The notes under the pieces were generated by a model, which had not been told where the DNA came from, searched no databases, and saw only the letters and a program-made list of their open reading frames with translations. Positions 1 through 10,016 of a stretch of DNA of 30,331 bases are shown piece after piece. The position numbers and the translations under genes are program-made. The number at the start of each line of letters is the position of its first letter. The first letter of the stretch is position 1. This stretch comes from Pyropia haitanensis. Lineage: Eukaryota > Rhodophyta > Bangiophyceae > Bangiales > Bangiaceae. The stretch spans positions 1-30,331 of the forward strand of contig SDUX01000173.1 of assembly GCA_008729055.1 (NCBI GenBank), given 5' to 3'.

Positions 1-3000
1 CCCCGCCACCAAACTGTCCACTGCGCGTTCCGCCCGTCACACTGGCGTGGACGATGTGAGGCGGAACTTTTGTCGCCGACCGTCACACCTGGCTGTCGGG
101 ACCCCCACGTGGCGAAAAGCATTCCACAAAATTGACACGTGGAAACCGGCGCTCCACAAAACACTCGTTGCATCCAACGGACGCGCCAACAAACGGGTCG
201 GCCAACCACCCCATGCACGACGGTGCGGGTGGAACCTCGGACGTCGAGCGGGCGGATGTATGGCTGGAATAAAGGATGCGAGCGAATTCGCCGCCGGAGC
301 GCGTGCTGCATTGCTGTACACGCAAAAGTGGGCAAAAGTGGGCAACAGTGGGCAAAAGTGGGTGAGAAGCGGCCTACCACCCCATGCACGACCGTGGGGT
401 CGAACCTCGGACATGGAGCGGGCGGATCTATGGCTGGAATGAAGGATGCGCGCCAATTCGGCCGCCGGAGCGCGTGCAGCATCGCTGTAGACGCAAAAGT
501 GGGCAAAAGTGGGCAAAAGTGGGCAAAAGTGGGTAGGAAGTGGGTAAGAAGTGGGCAAAAAGTGGGCAAAAAGGGGGCCAAATTAGGACGCCAATGGGCA
601 ATTGGGGGCAGAAGTTTCTAAAACTGCAAAGAAAATTGAGGTGAAAGTCGCCAGAAAGTGGTCCAACAGTGGCCACAAAGTGCGCCCCGCCACCCAAACT
701 GTCCACTGCGCGTTCCGCCCGTCACACTGGCGTGGACGATGTGAGGGCGGAACTTTTGTCGCCGACCGTCACACCTGGCTGTCGGGACCCCCACGTGGCA
801 AAAAGCATTCCACAAAATTGACACGTGGAAACCGGCGCTCCACAAAACACTCGTTGCATCCAACGGACGCGCCAACAAACGGGTCGGCCAACCACCCCAT
901 GCACGACGGTGCGGGTGGAACCTCGGACGTCGAGCGGGCGGATGTATGGCTGGAATAAAGGATGCGAGCGAATTCGGCCGCCGGAGCGCGTGCTGCATTG
1001 CTGTACACGCAAAAGTGGGCAAAAGTGGGCAACAGTGGGCAAAAGTGGGTAAGAAGCGGCCTACCACCCCATGCACGACCGTGGGGGTCGAACCTCGGAC
1101 ATGGAGCGGGCGGATCTATGGCTGGAATGAAGGATGCGCGCCAATTCGGCCGCCGGAGCGCGTGCAGCATCGCTGTAGACGCAAAAGTGGGCAAAAGTGG
1201 GCAAAAGTGGGCAAAAGTGGGTAGGAAGTGGGTAAGAAGTGGCAAAAAGTGGGCAAAAAGGGGGCCAAATTAGGACGCCAATGGGCAATTGGGGGCAAGA
1301 AGTTTCAAAACTGCAAAGAAAATTGAGGTGAAAGTCGCCAGAAAGTGGTCCAACAGTGGCCACAAAGTGCGCCCGCCACCCAAACTGTCCACTGCGCGTT
1401 CCGCCCGTCACACTGGCGTGGGACGATGTGAGGGGAACTTTTGTCGCGACCGTCACACCTGGCTGTCGGGACCCCCACGTGGCGAAAAGCATTCCACAAA
1501 AATTGACACGTGGAAACCGGCGCTCCACAAAACACTCGTTGCATCCAACGGACGCGCCAACAAAACGGGTCGGCCAACCACCCCATGCACAAACGGTGCG
1601 GGTGGAACCTCGGACGTCGAGCGGGCGGATGTATGGCTGGAATAAAGGATGCGAGCGAATTCGGCCCGCCGGAGCGCGTGCTGCATTGCTGTACACGCAA
1701 AAAGTGGGCAAAAGTGGGCAACAGTGGGCAAAAGTGGGTAAGAAGCGGCCTACCACCCCATGCACGACCGTGGGGTCGAACCTCGGACATGGAGCGGGCG
1801 GATCTATGGCTGGAATGAAGGATGCGCGCCAATTCGGCCGCCGGAGCGCGTGCAGCATCGCTGTAGACGCAAAAGTGGGCAAAAGTGGGCAAAAGTGGGC
1901 AAAAGTGGGTAGGAAGTGGTAAGAAGTGGGCAAAAAGTGGGCAAAAAGGGGGCCAAATTAGGACGCCAATGGGCAATTGGGGGCAAGAAGTTTCTAAAAC
2001 TGCAAAGAAAATTGAGGTGAAAGTCGCCAGAAAGTGGTCCAACAGTGGCCACAAAGTGCGCCCCGCCACCCAAACTGTCCACTGCGCGTTCCGCCCGTCA
2101 CACTGGCGTGGACGATGTGAGGGCGGAACTTTTGTCGCCGACCGTCACACCTGGCTGTCGGGACCCCACGTGGCGAAAAGCATTCCACAAAATTGACACG
2201 TGGAAACCGGCGCTCCACAAAACACTCGTTGCATCCAACGGACGCGCCAACAAACGGGTCGGCCAACCACCCCATGCACGACGGTGCGGGTGGAACCTCG
2301 GACGTCGAGCGGGCGGATGTATGGCTGGAATAAAGGATGCGAGCGAATTCGGCCGCCGGAGCGCGTGCTGCATTGCTGTACACGCAAAAGTGGGCAAAAG
2401 TGGGCAACAGTGGGCAAAAGTGGGTAAGAAGCGGCCTACCACCCATGCACGACCGTGGGGTCGAAACCTCGGACATGGAGCGGCGGATCTATGGCTGGAA
2501 TGAAGGATGCGCGCCAATTCGGCCGCCGGGAGCGCGTGCAGCATCGCTGTAGACGCAAAAGTGGGCAAAAGTGGGCAAAAGTGGGCAAAAGTGGGTAGGA
2601 AGTGGGTAAGAAGTGGGCAAAAAGTGGGCAAAAAGGGGGCCAAATTAGGGGCAATGGGCAATTGGGGGCAAGAAGTTTCTAAAACTGCAAAGAAAATGAG
2701 GTGAAAGTCGCCAGAAAGTGGTCCAACAGTGGCCACAAAGTGCGCCCCGCCACCCAAACTGTCCACTGCGCGTTCCGCCCGTCACACTGGCGTGGACGAT
2801 GTGAGGGCGGAACTTTTGTCGCCGACCGTCACACCTGGCTGTCGGGACCCCACGTGGCGAAAAGCATTCCACAAATTGACACGTGGAAACCGGCGGCTCC
2901 ACAAAACACTCGTTGCATCCAACGGACGCGCCAACAAACGGGTCGGCCAACACCCCATGCACAACGGTGCGGGTGGAACCTCGGACGTCGAGCGGGCGGA

Positions 3001-4734
3001 TGTATGGCTGGAATAAAGGATGCGAGCGAATTCGGCCGCCGGAGCGCGTGCTGCATTGCTGTACACGCAAAAGTGGGCAAAAGTGGGCAACAGTGGGCAA
3101 AAAGTGGGTAGAACGGCCTACCACCCCATGCACGACCGTGGGGGTCGAACCTCGGACATGGAGCGGGCGGATCTATGGCTGGAATGAAGGATGCGCGCCA
3201 ATTCGGCCGCCGGAGCGCGTGCAGCATCGCTGTAGACGCAAAAGTGGGCAAAAGTGGGCAAAAGTGGGCAAAAGTGGGGTAGGAAGTGGGTAAGAAGTGG
3301 GCAAAAAGTGGGCAAAAGGGGCCAAATTAGGACGCCAATGGGCAATTGGGGGGCAAGAAGTTCTAAAACTGCAAAGAAAATTGACGTGAAAGTCGCCAGA
3401 AAGTGGTCCAACAGTGGCCACAAAGTGCGCCCCGCCACCAAACTGTCCACTGCGCGTTCCGCCCGTCACAACTGGCGTGGGACGATGTGAGGGCGGAACT
3501 TTTGTCGCCGACCGTCACACCTGGCTGTCGGGACCCCCCACGTGGCGAAAAGCATTCCCACAAAATTGACACGTGGAAACCGGCGCGTCCACAAAACACT
3601 CGTTGCATCCAACGGACGCGCCAACAAACGGGTCGGGCCAACCACCCCATGCACAACGGTGCGGGTGGAACCTCGGACGTCGAGCGGGCGGATGTATGGC
3701 TGGAATAAAGGATGCGAGCGAATTCGGCCGCCGGAGCGCGTGCTGCATTGCTGTACACGCAAAAGTGGGCAAAAGTGGGCAACAGTGGGCAAAAGTGGGT
3801 AAGAAGCGGCCCTACCACCCCATGCACGACCGTGGGGGGTCAAACCTCGGACATGGAGCGGGCGGATCTATGGCTGGAATGAAGGATGCGCGCCAATTCG
3901 GCCGCCGGAGCGCGTGCAGCATCGCTGTAGACGCAAAAGTGGGCAAAAGTGGGCAAAAGTGGGCAAAAGTGGGTAGGAAGTGGGTAAGAAGTGGGCAAAA
4001 AGTGGGCAAAAAGGGGGCCAAATTAGGACGCCAATGGGCAATTGGGGGCAAGAAGTTTCTAAAACTGCAAAGAAAATTGAGGTGAAAGTCGCCAGAAAGT
4101 GGTCCAACAGTGGCCACAAAGTGCGCCCCGCCACCCAAACTGTCCACTGCGCGTTCCGCCCGTCACACTGGCGTGGACGATGTGAGGGCGGAACTTTTGT
4201 CGCCGACCGTCACACCTGGCTGTCGGGACCCCCACGTGGCGAAAAGCATTCCACAAAATTGACACGTGGAAACCGGCGCTCCACAAAACACTCGTTGCAT
4301 CCAACGGACGCGCCAACAAACGGGTCGGCCAACCACCCCATGCACGACGGTGCGGGTGGAACCTCGGACGTCGAGCGGGCGGATGTATGGCTGGAATAAA
4401 GGATGCGAGCGAATTCGGCCGCCGGAGCGCGTGCTGCATTGCTGTACACGCAAAAGTGGGCAAAAGTGGGCAACAGTGGGCAAAAGTGGGTGAGAAGCGG
4501 CCTACCACCCATGCACGACCGTGGGGGTCGAACCTCGGACATGGAGCGGGCGGATCTATGGCTGGAATGAAGGATGCGCGCCAATTCGGCCGCCGGAGCG
4601 CGTGCAGCATCGCTGTAGACGCAAAAGTGGGCAAAAGTGGGCAAAAGTGGGCAAAAGTGGGTAGGAAGTGGGTAAGAAGTGGGCAAAAAGTGGGCAAAAA
4701 GGGGGCCAAATTAGGACGCCAATGGGCAATTGGG

Positions 4735-4910
4735 GCAAGAAGTATGCAAAGAAAATTGAGGAAAGTCGCCAGAAAGTGGTCCAACAGTGGCCACAAAGTG
4801 CGCCCCGCCACCCAAACTGTCCACTGCGCGTTCCGCCCGTCACACTGGCGTGGACGTGTGAGGGCGGAACTTTTGTCGCCGACCGTCACACCTGGCAAAA
4901 GACACGTGGA
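4735..4910. repeat. Internally deleted satellite segment
   Basis: Relative to the consensus, bases are missing near 4743-4762 (the AGTTTCTAAAACTGC region is shortened) and about 40 bp are lost at 4894-4901, where CACCTGGC joins AAAAGACACGTGG. One of the two CACGTG boxes is removed. The unit interval falls to 640 bp. Confidence 0.7.
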
Positions 4911-5127
4911 AACCGGCGCTCCACAAAACACTCGTTGCATCCAACGGACGCGCCAACAAACGGGTCGGCCAACCACCCCATGCACGGGTGCGGGTGGAAC
5001 CTCGGACGTCGAGCGGGCGGATGTATGGCTGGAATAAAGGATGCGAGCGAATTCGGCCGCCGGAGCGCGTGCTGCATTGCTGTACACGCAAAAGTGGGCA
5101 AAAGTGGGCAACAGTGGGCAAAAGTGG

Positions 5128-5451
5128 GTAGGAAGTGGCCAAATTAGGACGGTCAATGGGCCACGGTGGCGACCCAAACTGTCCACTGCGCGTTCCGCCC
5201 GTCACACTGGCGTGGACGATGTCAGGAAAATTGAGTGTGACCAAGTCGCCACACCTGACGAAGGGAGTCCGAACGTGGCAACAAAGTGCATTCCACCAAA
5301 ACTGTCCACTGTGGAAACGCAATTCGGCCGCCGGAGCGCGTGCAGCACAAAACACGATGGTGAAGGGCATCCTTTTGTCGCCGACCAAAGTGGCCACAAA
5401 GTGCTGGCTGTCGGACCCCACGTGGCACAAAGCATTCCACAAAATTGACAC
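5128..5451. repeat. Scrambled satellite segment
   Basis: This stretch is built from short words of the unit joined in the wrong order. A truncated tail runs directly into AAACTGTCCACTGCGCG. A second AACTGTCCACTG follows near 5301, then an isolated piece of alpha/beta (AATTCGGCCGCCGGAGCGCG near 5321), then TTTTGTCGCCGACC near 5372. Some linking bases match nothing in the unit. Local mosaic recombination or a faulty repeat consensus would both produce this. Confidence 0.7.
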
Positions 5452-5599
5452 GTGGAAACCGGCGCTCCACAAAACACTCGTTGCATCCAACGGACGCGCC
5501 AACAAACGGGTCGGCCAACACCCCATGCACGACGGTGCGGGTGGAACCTCGGACGTCGAGCGGGCGGATGTATGGCTGGAATAAAGGATGCGAGCGAAT

Positions 5600-5870
5600 T
5601 CGGCCGCAACGGAGCGCGTGCTCGCATTGCTGTACACGGCAGCGCGTGCAAAGTGGGCAAAAGTGGGCAACAAAAGTGGGCAAAAGTGGGTGGAGAAGCG
5701 GCTACCACCCCAACAGTGGCCACCGTGTGGGGGTCACAACCGGAACTCGGACATGGAGCGGGCGGATCGTATGGCTGGCCAATGACGAGGATGCGCGCCG
5801 AAATTCGGCCGCCGGAGCGCGTGCATTGCATCGCTGTAGACGCACCACCTGCAGTGGGCAAAAGTGGGCA
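5600..5870. repeat. Satellite copy with small internal insertions
   Basis: Alpha and beta are present but carry several short insertions, such as extra bases in GGCCGCAACGGAGCG (near 5605), CACGGCAGCGCG (near 5636), CACCGTGTGGGGGTC (near 5721) and CACCACCTGCAG (near 5843). Some inserted words repeat neighbouring unit sequence. The G-run tail after 5877 is normal. Confidence 0.65.
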
Positions 5871-6654
5871 AAAGCATGGGCAAAAGTGGGTAGGAAGTGG
5901 GTAAGAAGTGGGCAAAAAGTGGGCAAAAAGGGGGCCAAATTAGGACGCAATGGGCAATTGGGGGCAAGAAGTTTCTAAAACTGCAAAGAAAATTGAGGTG
6001 AAAGTCGCCAGAAAGTGGTCCAACAGTGGCCACAAAGTGCGCCCCGCCACCCAAACTGTCCACTGCGCGTTCCGCCCGTCACACTGGCGTGGACGATGTG
6101 AGGGCGGAACTTTTGTCGCCGACCGTCACACCTGGCTGTCGGGACCCCACGTGGCGAAAAGCATTCCACAAAATTGACACGTGGAAACCGGCGCTCCACA
6201 AAACACTCGTTGCATCCAACGGACGCGCCAACAAACGGGTCGGCCAACCACCCCATGCACGACGGTGCGGGTGGAACCTCGGACGTCGAGCGGGCGGATG
6301 TATGGCTGGAATAAAGGATGCGAGCGAATTCGGCCGCCGGAGCGCGTGCTGCATTGCTGTACACGCAAAAGTGGGCAAAAGTGGGCAACAGTGGGCAAAA
6401 GTGGGTGAGAAGCGGCCTACCACCCCATGCACGACCGTGGGGTCGAACCTCGGACATGGAGCGGGCGGATCTATGGCTGGAATGAAGGATGCGCGCCAAT
6501 TCGGCCGCCGGAGCGCGTGCAGCATCGCTGTAGACGCAAAAGTGGGCAAAAGTGGGCAAAAGTGGGCAAAAGTGGGTAGGAAGTGGGTAAGAAGTGGGCA
6601 AAAAGTGGGCAAAAAGGGGGCCAAATTAGGACGCCAATGGGCAATTGGGGGCAA

Positions 6655-6910
6655 GAAGTTTCCGCAAAGAAAATCGACGCCAGTTGACACACACGCCACA
6701 AACAAAAGTTGCATCCAACGGACGCGCCAACAAACGGGTCGGCCAACCACCCCATGCACACGGTGCGGGTGGAACCTCGGACGTCGAGCGGGCCGAGTGG
6801 CTGCAATGGGCAAAAGTGGGCATGGGGCCAAATTTTGGACGCGCCGAAAGTTGGGTGGCCTGTGTCCACACAAAAAGTGGAAAAAGTGGCGAATTCCACA
6901 AAATTGACAC
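6655..6910. repeat. Rearranged partial satellite copy
   Basis: After a normal unit the sequence jumps at about 6660 from GAAGTTTC to TTGCATCCAACGG (6711), skipping about half a unit through a short bridge containing AACAAAAG. It breaks again inside alpha at about 6792, continues with degenerate G-run words (GGGCATGGGGCC) and rejoins the consensus at about 6893. Confidence 0.65.
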
Positions 6911-6984
6911 GTGGAAACCGGCGCTCCACAAAACACTCGTTGCATCCAACGGACGCGCCAACAAACGGGTCGGCCAACCACCCC

Positions 6985-7245
6985 ATGCACAACCTCGGAC
7001 GTGAGCGGGCCAACGAGCCGGACGAACACTGGGGGTGTATGGACAACCTCGGACATGGAGCGGCGGATCTATGGCTGGACGCGCCAATTCGGCCGCCGGA
7101 GCGCGTGCAGCATCGCTGTATGGGCAAAAGTGGGCAAAAGTGGCGTGGGTAGGAAGTGGGTAGAAGTGGGCAAAAAGTGGGCAAAAAGGGGGCCAAATTA
7201 GGACGGCAATTGGGGGCGAAGTTTCTAAAACTGCAAAGAAAATTG
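6985..7245. repeat. Satellite copy with most of alpha lost
   Basis: CCCCATGCAC is followed at 6990 by AACCTCGGACGTGAGCGGGC and a bridge unlike the consensus (7012-7042). Beta then resumes at about 7042 with its own deletions, including loss of the ATGAAGGATG word. The minisatellite is shortened and 3' bases are missing up to 7245. The unit interval is 494 bp. Confidence 0.6.
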
Positions 7246-7544
7246 CGCCAGAAAGTGGTCCAACAGTGGCCACAAAGTGCGCCCCGCCACCCAAACTGTC
7301 CACTGCGCGTTCCGCCCGTCACACTGGCGTGGACCGGAACTTTTGTCGCCGACCGTCACACCTGGCTGTCGGGACCCCCACGTGGCATTCCACAAAATTG
7401 ACACGTGGAAACCGGCGCTCCACAAAACACTCGTTGCATCAACGGACGCGCCAACAAACGGGTCGGCCAACCACCCCATGCACACGGTGCGGGTGGAACC
7501 TCGGACGTCGAGCGGGCGGATGTATGGCTGGAATAAAGGATGCG

Positions 7545-7745
7545 AGCGAAACTGGGCAAAAAGGCCGCCGGGACGCGTTGCAAACAAAAAAGTGGGCAAA
7601 AAACAGTGGGCACACAAGAAGCGGCCTGCAAAGACGAAAAGAAAGTGGTGGCCACAAAGTTGGACACTGGCGTGGAATGTGAGGGCGGAACTCGCCGACC
7701 GTCACACCTGGAGCGAAAAGGTTCTCGTTGCATCCAACGGACGCG
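7545..7745. repeat. Shuffled satellite remnant
   Basis: Alpha breaks at about 7549. It is followed by a compressed series of unit words, among them GGCCGCCGGGACGCG, AAAAAGTGGGC, GAAGCGGCCT, AAAGTGG, GACACTGGCGTGG, TGTGAGGGCGGAAC and CGACCGTCACACCTGG. These are in the correct order, as if many internal deletions hit the rest of a unit. Normal sequence resumes with alpha at about 7755. Confidence 0.65.
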
Positions 7746-8366
7746 TGGCCAATGCACAACGGTGCGGGTGGAACCTCGGACGTCGAGCGGGCGGATGTAT
7801 GGCTGGAATAAAGGATGCGAGCGAATTCGGCCGCCGGAGCGCGTGCTGCATTGCTGTACACGCAAAAGTGGGCAAAAGTGGGCAACAGTGGGCAAAAGTG
7901 GGTGAGAAGCGGCCTACCACCCCATGCACGACCGTGGGGGTCGAACCTCGGACATGGAGCGGGCGGATCTATGGCTGGAATGAAGGATGCGCGCCAATTC
8001 GGCCGCCGGAGCGCGTGCAGCATCGCTGTAGACGCAAAAGTGGGCAAAAGTGGGCAAAAGTGGGCAAAAGTGGGTAGGAAGTGGGTAAGAAGTGGGCAAA
8101 AAGTGGGCAAAAAGGGGGCCAAATTAGGACGCCAATGGGCAATTGGGGGCAAGAAGTTTCTAAAACTGCAAAGAAAATTGACGTGAAAGTCGCCAGAAAG
8201 TGGTCCAACAGTGGCCACAAAGTGCGCCCCGCCACCCAAACTGTCCACTGCGCGTTCCGCCCGTCACACTGGCGTGGACGATGTGAGGGCGGAACTTTTG
8301 TCGCCGACCGTCACACCTGGCTGTCGGGACCCCCACGTGGCGAAAAGCATTCCACAAAATTGACAC

Positions 8367-8886
8367 GTGGAAACCGGCGCTCCACAAAACACTCGTTGCA
8401 TCCAACGGACGCGCCAACAAACGGGTCGGCCAACCACCCCATGCACGACGGTGCGGGTGGAACCTCGGACGTCGAGCGGGCGGATGTATGGCTGGAATAA
8501 AGGATGCGAGCGAATTCGGCCGCCGGAGCGCGTGCTGCATTGCTGTACACGCAAAAGTGGGCAAAAGTGGGCAACAGTGGGCAAAAGTGGGTAAGAAGCG
8601 GCCTACCACCCATGCACGACCGTGGGCAAAAAGTGGGCCCAAATTAGGACGCCAATGGGCAATTGGGGGCAAGAAGTTTCTAAAACTGCAAAGAAAATTG
8701 AGGTGAAAGTCGCCAGAAAGTGGTCCAACAGTGGCCACAAAGTGCGCCCCGCCACCCAAACTGTCCACTGCGCGTTCCGCCCGTCACACTGGCGTGGACG
8801 ATGTGAGGGCGGAACTTTTGTCGCCGACCGTCACACCTGGCTGTCGGGACCCCCACGTGGCGAAAAGCATTCCACAAAATTGACAC
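8367..8886. repeat. Truncated 520-bp satellite copy lacking the beta subunit
   Basis: The interval between markers is 520 bp, 169 bp shorter than normal and close to one 172-bp subunit. Alpha is intact. Beta begins (CATGCACGACCGTGGG near 8610-8626) and then jumps straight to the unit's 3' G-rich tail (CAAAAAGTGGGCCCAAATTA). The break falls at a GTGGG shared by both sides, which suggests recombination or slippage between short direct repeats. Confidence 0.85.
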
Positions 8887-9542
8887 GTGGAAACCGGCGC
8901 TCCACAAAACACTCGTTGCATCCAACGGACGCGCCAACAAACGGGTCGGCCAACCACCCCATGCACGACGGTGCGGGTGGAACCTCGGACGTCGAGCGGG
9001 CGGATGTATGGCTGGAATAAAGGATGCGAGCGAATTCGGCCGCCGGAGCGCGTGCTGCATTGCTGTACACGCAAAAGTGGGCAAAAGTGGGCAACAGTGG
9101 GCAAAAGTGGGTGAGAAGCGGCCTACCACCCCATGCACGACCGTGGGGGTCGAACCTCGGACATGGAGCGGGCGGATCTATGGCTGGAATGAAGGATGCG
9201 CGCCAATTCGGCCGCCGGAGCGCGTGCAGCATCGCTGTAGACGCAAAAGTGGGCAAAAGTGGGCAAAAGTGGGCAAAAGTGGGTAGGAAGTGGGTAAGAA
9301 GTGGGCAAAAAGTGGGCAAAAAGGGGGCCAAATTAGGACGCCAATGGGCAATTGGGGGCAAGAAGTTTCTAAAACTGCAAAGAAAATTGAGGTGAAAGTC
9401 GCCAGAAAGTGGTCCAACAGTGGCCACAAAGTGCGCCCCGCCACCCAAACTGTCCACTGCGCGTTCCGCCCGTCACACTGGCGTGGACGATGTGAGGGCG
9501 GAACTTTTGTCGCCGACCGTCACACCTGGCTGTCGGGACCCC

Positions 9543-9578
9543 CACGTGGCGAAAAGCATTCCACAAAATTGACACGTG
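9543..9578. promoter_or_regulatory. Paired CACGTG boxes, 30 bp apart (example)
   Basis: Two perfect CACGTG palindromes lie at 9543-9548 (inside CCACGTGG) and 9573-9578 (ACACGTGG), exactly 30 bp or about three helical turns apart. The pair recurs in nearly all units and is lost or altered only in damaged ones such as 4906. CACGTG is the general E-box/G-box recognised by bHLH and bZIP proteins. Binding here is an inference. Confidence 0.45.
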
Positions 9579-9641
9579 GAAACCGGCGCTCCACAAAACA
9601 CTCGTTGCATCCAACGGACGCGCCAACAAACGGGTCGGCCA

Positions 9642-9813
9642 ACCACCCCATGCACGACGGTGCGGGTGGAACCTCGGACGTCGAGCGGGCGGATGTATGG
9701 CTGGAATAAAGGATGCGAGCGAATTCGGCCGCCGGAGCGCGTGCTGCATTGCTGTACACGCAAAAGTGGGCAAAAGTGGGCAACAGTGGGCAAAAGTGGG
9801 TAAGAAGCGGCCT
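9642..9813. repeat. Subunit alpha, 172 bp (example)
   Basis: It starts at ACCACCCCATGCACGAC and ends just before the same motif reappears 172 bp later. Compared with beta I count 13 mismatches and no indels over about 158 bp, or about 92% identity. Alpha is recognised by GAATTC (9721-9726), an AATAAA hexamer (GGAATAAAGG) and the variant CAACAG in its minisatellite. It is the most constant part of the array and occurs in nearly all 38 copies. Confidence 0.88.
9768..9800 (+). repeat. Alpha G-quadruplex motif, 10-bp period (example)
   Basis: Four GGG runs start at 9768, 9778, 9788 and 9798, separated by loops of exactly 7 bases (CAAAAGT, CAACAGT, CAAAAGT). This satisfies the usual G3+N1-7 definition on the plus strand. 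The motif recurs in almost every unit of the array. Confidence 0.8.
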
Positions 9814-9985
9814 ACCACCCCATGCACGACCGTGGGGGTCGAACCTCGGACATGGAGCGGGCGGATCTATGGCTGGAATGAAGGATGCGCGCCAATTCGG
9901 CCGCCGGAGCGCGTGCAGCATCGCTGTAGACGCAAAAGTGGGCAAAAGTGGGCAAAAGTGGGCAAAAGTGGGTAGGAAGTGGGTA
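9814..9985. repeat. Subunit beta, 172 bp (example)
   Basis: This is a tandem paralogue of alpha inside the same unit. It lacks the EcoRI site (GCCAATTC) and the AATAAA hexamer (AATGAA). Its minisatellite is longer because the G-run tail continues to 10016. It is the subunit missing from the short copy at 8367-8886. Confidence 0.87.
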
Positions 9986-10016
9986 AGAAGTGGGCAAAAA
10001 GTGGGCAAAAAGGGGG
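9940..10016 (+). repeat. Beta G-run tract, eight G runs (example)
   Basis: G runs start at 9940, 9950, 9960, 9970, 9981, 9992, 10003 and 10012. The first four have 7-base loops and satisfy the G3+N1-7 pattern; later loops are 8 bases, and the last run is GGGGG. The A4-A5 tracts between them recur every 10-11 bp, close to the helical repeat, so curvature is expected in addition to G4 potential. Confidence 0.8.

Larger units (their letters stand above)
1..8366. repeat. Irregular left part of the satellite array
   Basis: Thirteen marker-to-marker intervals here (139 to 8367, plus a partial copy at the left end) range from about 494 to 962 bp instead of 689. Many differences from the core consensus are one-base gains or losses in short runs: a missing C near 1365, an extra G near 1421, an extra A near 1500, a missing C near 2164 and an extra C near 3540. 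Larger deletions and scrambled patches cluster between 4735 and 7745. This could be an older, less homogenised array edge, or a stretch with a poor assembly consensus. Both insertions and deletions are present. Confidence 0.85.

Noticed and set aside
9601..9620. CENP-B box resemblance in CTCGTTGCATCCAACGGAC
   Set aside because: It shares CGTTG and CGGA with the box, but the spacing is 2 bases too long and the essential CGGG is absent. It is better explained as the short hairpin.
9814..9860. tRNA-like B box (GGTCGAACC) suggesting a SINE-derived unit
   Set aside because: The second position does not fit the B-box consensus, no A box is found at the proper distance, and there is no cloverleaf or A/T-rich tail.
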